Shown here: positions 59,269 through 64,000 of the stretch, one piece after another
Layout: every line of letters begins with the position of its first letter
Position numbering within the stretch: the first letter of the stretch is position 1
From: Salvia splendens
Lineage: Eukaryota > Streptophyta > Magnoliopsida > Lamiales > Lamiaceae
Assembly: GCF_004379255.2 (NCBI RefSeq)
Contig: NC_056040.1
Location: forward strand, 23,696,120-23,760,119
Direction of reading: 5' to 3'
Length of the DNA: 64,000 nt
The notes under the pieces: model-generated
Seen by the model: only the letters and a program-made list of their open reading frames with translations
What the model was told of the DNA's origin: nothing
The model's database searches: none
Translations under genes and position numbers: made by a program

Positions 59269-60135
59269 ACATTGAGGAGGCTTGCTCAGAGTAGAGAAGC
59301 ATCAAGAAAAAGCAGGCTTAGGAAGAAGGCATGTTTTTAATTTAGAAAAAAAAGCAAGAAATTAGTTTCATTTTTCATTAATTAGCTAATCTATGAGAAA
59401 ATATATAATTTCTTTGATCTTTGTTAACTATTAGTGCAGGTTTATTTTCAAAGGCTGGAATCAGTTAGAGCTTGAAATTCAAAACGCTAGAGCACAGGTA
59501 GTCATATTTAATTTCCATTAATTTAACTATTTTTCTCTTAAATCCCAATCTCATGTATAGCTAAAAAGATTCTCCAAATGTTTCTTTTTTTGCTGTAGGG
59601 AATTTTATTGGGTGAAAATGAGAATGCGGGAGAGCAAGGCCTCCTTTATACCAACATAATTCTGGGTACAATTCTTTCTTAATTGAAAAAAATTAAGGAT
59701 GAGAAAATTTATCTCACCCATGTGCGTGATTGGTGAATTGCGGGCGGCTGCATGAGAAAAGTCACACAGGGTGTGATACTCGAGGGTGTTGCATTAATTA
59801 ATTAATTGATTCCGCGTATTTTTTTAGGTGTGACACTACTTGATATGGAGTACGCGCAATGGCCGGAGGAGCATCACCGCCTGACTGTGGAGCTGAGGGG
59901 TGCGGTCAACGAGTACCGGCAGGAGAACGAAATGTGTGGCACCATCTGCAACTGGTTGACATAACTATGTAAAGATACTTTATGCACTTTTTCTCTTTAA
60001 TCTTTTAATATTTAATCTGTTATAAATATATCATCTAACATAAAATTTCCTTATAGTCAACATTACTATTCACACGCACACGCACGCGCACACACTTCAC
60101 CTTCACACACGCACTACACACACTGTTACACACAC
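59269..60135 (+). pseudogene. TGA-type bZIP gene fragment, copy 2 with basic region
   Basis: Exon-like pieces run in TGA gene order. The basic region is at 59269-59331 (TLRRLAQSREASRKSRLRKK). A zipper start at 59440-59497 (QRLES ... LEIQNARAQ) has an internal deletion/frameshift and then GTAGTC. A short linker exon is at 59599-59665. The DOG1-domain start is at 59828-59964 (LLDMEYAQWPEEHHR, then a stop). The last two pieces repeat copy 1. The Asn-to-Ser change in the basic signature (AQSREASRKSRLR) and the broken zipper argue against function. (CA)n sequence follows at about 60062-60125. Confidence 0.75.
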
Positions 60136-60779
60136 TTTGAATTATAATTCAACTCCTTTGTTAAACGAACAATGGATTTCGAATTGAATTATAGAATTTC
60201 AATTTCAATTCCGTGTACCGAACGGACCCTTTATAAAATTCTCAATAATTGGGGATTATATAATATCCTCAACTAATATTTTTTTTTCCATTTTATTTGC
60301 TACAACCCCTCTCTTACTCGTGTGTGTGTCTCTCTCTCTCTCACACACTTATAACAAGAACTAAATATTTGTGGGCAAGACAAGTTTGATTGGGCCACAG
60401 ATCCGTGTTAATAAATGATTTTATTGTTTGAATCTAAAATGAATGATATATTAGGTCTTAAATAGTACGGCCTATCGGATTCTCTCATTTTTGTAACATC
60501 AATTTTTTTTGGGTTATTTGAATTTTAAACCTTTTGATCTTGTGTGAAATATATCGTTTGTAATTACCTCTAAATTGAGATGTTTCAAAAACAATAAGAA
60601 TAAACCATATTTACTCGAGTTTTTGTGGTATAGAAATACTCAAACACAGACACAATTGATTTATTGCAAGATATCTCAGATAACTGTAGATGAGGTACAA
60701 TATTTCAGGCTATAGAAAACTAGTTTACAAGCTGGTAAAATATAGTGAACATAGTGAACAAATAGACAGTTTGAGACTT
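60136..60779. other. Spacer with a MITE-like end
   Basis: Near 60180-60235 paired GAATTGAATTATAG/AATTTCAATTTCAATTC phrases end in CGTGTACCGAACGGACCC, reminiscent of a DNA-transposon terminus. A TG/TC microsatellite lies at about 60320-60345. No gene. Confidence 0.4.
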
Positions 60780-63700
60780 CATGTTATCTAAATTTGTAGC
60801 ATGATCTGCATCACAGTAGCCCACCACTACTTCCTCACCCTCCTTATCACAACCATTGAACACAATACCTCAGTTACTAGTGCTCTTCATGTACCTCAGA
60901 ATCCACTTAAGAGCATTCCAATGCTCTTTCCGAGGATCAACCATGTATCTGCTAGTAACTGAGATAGCATGGGCCAGGTCTGGCCTTGTACATATTATAG
61001 TGTACATTATACTTCCAACCACACTAGCATAAGAAATAGACTCCATCTCCTATGCCTCTTGCTTAAATTTAGGAGTCTGCTCCTTAGATAGCTTAAAGCT
61101 CTGTGATAGAGGTGTTGTAGTAGCTTTAGCATTATTCATGTTGAACTTTTTCAGAACTTTCTCAATATAATCAGACTAAAATAGCCACAACTTCTTACAG
61201 CTTCTGTTTTTCTGAATATTAATGCCAATGATCTTCTTTGCCTCACCCAGATCCTTCATTTCAAAGCTAGACTTCAAATATGCCTTTACTTTCTGTATCT
61301 CGCCATAGATGGTCCAACAAGGATCATATCATCTACATAAAGAAATATATAGGCTACTGGAGTGTTGCCTTTCTTCTTTATGTAGATGCAATCATCAAAC
61401 TTAGATCTTGTGAAACCAATCTTCATCATCTATTCTTCAAACTTCCTATTCCACTGCCTCGGACTTTGTTTTAGTCCATAAAGGCTCTTTTTCAGTAAGC
61501 ACACCTTTCCTTCATCTCCAATTTTCACATATCCCTCAGGCTGATCCATGAAAATAGTTTCCTCAAGATCTCCATTGAGAAAAGCAGACTTGTCACGACC
61601 GCCCTTACTAAGGATAGTAAAGACGGGGAAATCGTGACTAGGGAAGGGACTAAGAAGCGGGGAAGAAGAAGGGGAAAACAATGAAAGACAACATCTTAAA
61701 CAAAGCTTCAAAAGAAAAGTTTTAACCGATTAAACAATTAAGTAGCGGGTTAATATCTCAAGGTAATTAATGTCATAAAGTAGTGTAGAGCAAAACGAAA
61801 GACTTTATCAAGAACGATTCGAAACAAGGCAGCGGAATAAAGGTGTCTAGAGAGTCATAGGGAGACGCCTATGTATGAAGACACGACGCGTCCAGAATTT
61901 CTTAAGGCTCGACTCAACATCCGCCGCAACATCCCGTTCAACCTGCACATAGGGAAAACACATGCAGGGCTGAGTACTTGATATACTCAGTGGGCACACG
62001 CCAAAATATTTGATAAAATTATGTCATCCATACCATAGTGAACTCGAGTTTTAACATTTTAGAAAAGAATATCATCGAGTATCACAAAACATTTTCGTAG
62101 ACTGGCCAGTCAAAACAATCTCCCCACTTTCTCCACAATCAATCAATCACATCCTCTTACCATAGTGCGACGAAAGTGTGGCCACACTATTCGCCCACGA
62201 GACCGGCCGACTAGCAAGGACGGCTCCTGATCCCACCTGTGTACACAGCCTAATAGGGTTTGCGGCCCTACTCAGACCCGAATTCGTTTCACACATAGCC
62301 CTATAGTCTAACGGAGCAAGCTCAAACGAACTAGGCATCAGGCAACAATCTCAACATCAAAACAATCATGGCATGACATAACACTTTAAACCACCCTTAT
62401 ATCTCCAATATCATAATTTTGAAACGTAAAAGAGTTTTAGTAAAGAATGCCCACCTCGATTGCTTACAAACACGATTTACAACTTTATTGAAATCCTTGC
62501 TCTTCGTACCCACGTACGCACAACAACCCTTATCAACATCATAACCACATAATACAACACAATTAGTTTTCTATCAACACATTACTCATGCATGCCCTAT
62601 CGCTCCTTTCATCGTTTTCTCATATTGCCCATCCCAACGTTCACCATCATAAACGATACGAGCCCTTTGGCATACATCAACGTGCAACGCATAATCACAT
62701 CATAGGATAAGTTCAAAACTTATCCTATGTATCATGTATTTCATTCAAAACTTGCCAACAAGACTATTTCAATCAAGACATGAATTTGGCAGAACAACAC
62801 AGTCGTTTTGTAAGAATCATTAAAAATCCATCCGATATCATTTGAAGCTAAAATTTGGTCACCACACAGTAGACACATCAAGGTTCATCTAGTTAAAAAT
62901 CCACACAAAAATCACATCTTTAGGTCGGTCAAAAACAAACACGAAACTCACTGGACGAGAATATAAATTCTGACAAGACTGCGCAGTTCAATTGAAAAAT
63001 TCGTTAAAAATTCATATTTTGTCAAACGAGGCTGAAATTTTGACACAACACAGAAGACACTTAATATTGCACTCAGTAAAACATTCGTGCCAAAATAAGA
63101 TCGTTTGGTTAGCCAAACACTCGTCGGAACCTACTGTCCGAACATCACAGTTTTCATGCTCAACATTTACAAACTAGGGTTTGTCTATTATTCATCCACA
63201 CATACATATTCATGCTTTCAACACATATTCCCGCTTCAAAAACGACATCACAACCATGTTCTCCTGTTTACACAACATTCACCAATGAATCATCCACAAA
63301 CTCACACACACATACATACACGCACATACACATACTTTCTCATGCAAACATCCTTCCCAACCGATTAATTTTTAGATCTACGATTTCTACACTCACTATA
63401 TGCATGAGGGGATCAAGAAACATGGATTCAACATCCACATTAATTAAAATAAAATAAGCCATCAAATAAAAATAATAAAAAAAGTCATAATTTTCCGGGG
63501 TGCTACAAGACTTGACATCAAGCTGCTGCAATTCCCAATCCAATTCTATCACCACAGCAAGCAAAATTCTGATAGAAGTGTGCTTCACAACAGAAGCAAA
63601 CACCTTATTGAAGTCCACACCTTCTTGCTGTGTAAACCCCCTAGCCACCAAACGAGCTTTGTACTTGATTATGTCTTTATCAGTAGTTTCATCCTTTTTC

Positions 63701-64000
63701 TTAAACACACATTTGCAGCTTACTAACCTCATTTCCTTCCCATCTGATTTCAACTGAGATGTGTCCACCAAAATTCGTATTTTATTATTGAATAAAGACT
63801 CAATTTCTTCATTCCTAGCTTCTATCCATCTTTCTATGTCCTTACTCCTCATAGCTTCTTTATAAGTGAGAGGATCAGTGAGCTCAATATTTTCAGCAGC
63901 ACATAAAGCATAATAGACCACATCAGAGAATTTCTCAGGAGGTCTCTCATTTCTTCTACCTCTATCTCTAGCAATTTGATATTCTCTGGTAGTCTCTGAT
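60780..64000 (-). pseudogene. Ty1/copia pol fragment, continuing past the window
   Basis: Minus-strand pieces: RNase H (GYCDADHATN near 60,800), RT C-terminal part with stops (60,900-61,430), and RT (61430-61590: [31 protein letters not shown]). After the inserted solo LTR come the RT N-terminus and its linker (63508-63921: IKYKARLVARGFTQQEGVDF). Several stops and shifts mark it as decayed. It resembles a different copia lineage from the two at 9 kb and 26 kb. The 5' side lies beyond 64,000. Confidence 0.82.
61591..63507. mobile_element. Solo LTR (1.9 kb) inserted in copia RT
   Basis: Starts TGTCACGACCGCCC and ends GGGGTGCTACA, with a perfect AGACT duplication on each side (61586-61590 and 63508-63512). 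Removing it with one AGACT restores the RT codons for the [10 protein letters not shown] region. It contains a GGGCTGAGTACTTGATATAC-type phrase (about 61969), common in plant gypsy LTRs. It has no internal coding region, so it is the product of LTR-LTR recombination. Confidence 0.88.

Overview
The window looks like nuclear DNA of a dicot plant. The genes have many introns, intergenic DNA is very AT-rich, Stowaway-type MITEs are scattered through it, and most of the sequence is plant LTR retrotransposon (Ty1/copia, Ty3/gypsy chromovirus, Athila-type). The species cannot be fixed from this sequence alone. No rRNA, tRNA or CRISPR array was recognised.

Layout. 1-9.1 kb is gene-free repeat: a MITE with inverted ends, a 1.32-kb LTR-promoter-like unit present twice in tandem, a Stowaway MITE, and a non-coding repeat split by a 1.0-kb hAT-like element. 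9.1-14.1 kb is a Ty1/copia element with both LTRs and a perfect 5-bp target duplication, but with its gag region gone. 14.9-16.9 kb is a MULE-like non-autonomous element holding a nested Stowaway. 17.3-22.6 kb is an intact five-coding-exon NF-YA gene with upstream ORFs in its leader and a miR169-type site in its 3' UTR. 23.3-26.2 kb is an intact N-terminal acetyltransferase gene (NAA30/MAK3 type). 26.6-53.4 kb is a three-level nest: a decayed Ty1/copia (target duplication aaaaa) holds a chromovirus (target duplication ctata), whose reverse transcriptase is broken by an Athila-type element. 53.7-57.8 kb is an intact eight-exon MCTS1/MCT-1 (PUA domain) gene. 58.7-60.1 kb holds eroded, partly duplicated fragments of a TGA-type bZIP gene. 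60.8-64 kb is another copia fragment, split by a 1.9-kb solo LTR (target duplication agact) and running off the window.

Only three host genes look functional: NF-YA (CCAAT-box transcription factor), NAA30 (co-translational N-terminal acetylation) and MCTS1 (ribosome recycling and re-initiation). All three are on the plus strand and each has an unbroken reading frame across its predicted splice sites. They are separate eukaryotic genes, not an operon. Every coding retroelement lies on the minus strand. I found no convincing new multi-gene system; the most informative signals are the nested-insertion history with a deletion scar, the chromovirus pol frame that runs into its own LTR, the hairpin repeats of the Athila element, and the duplicated bZIP debris.
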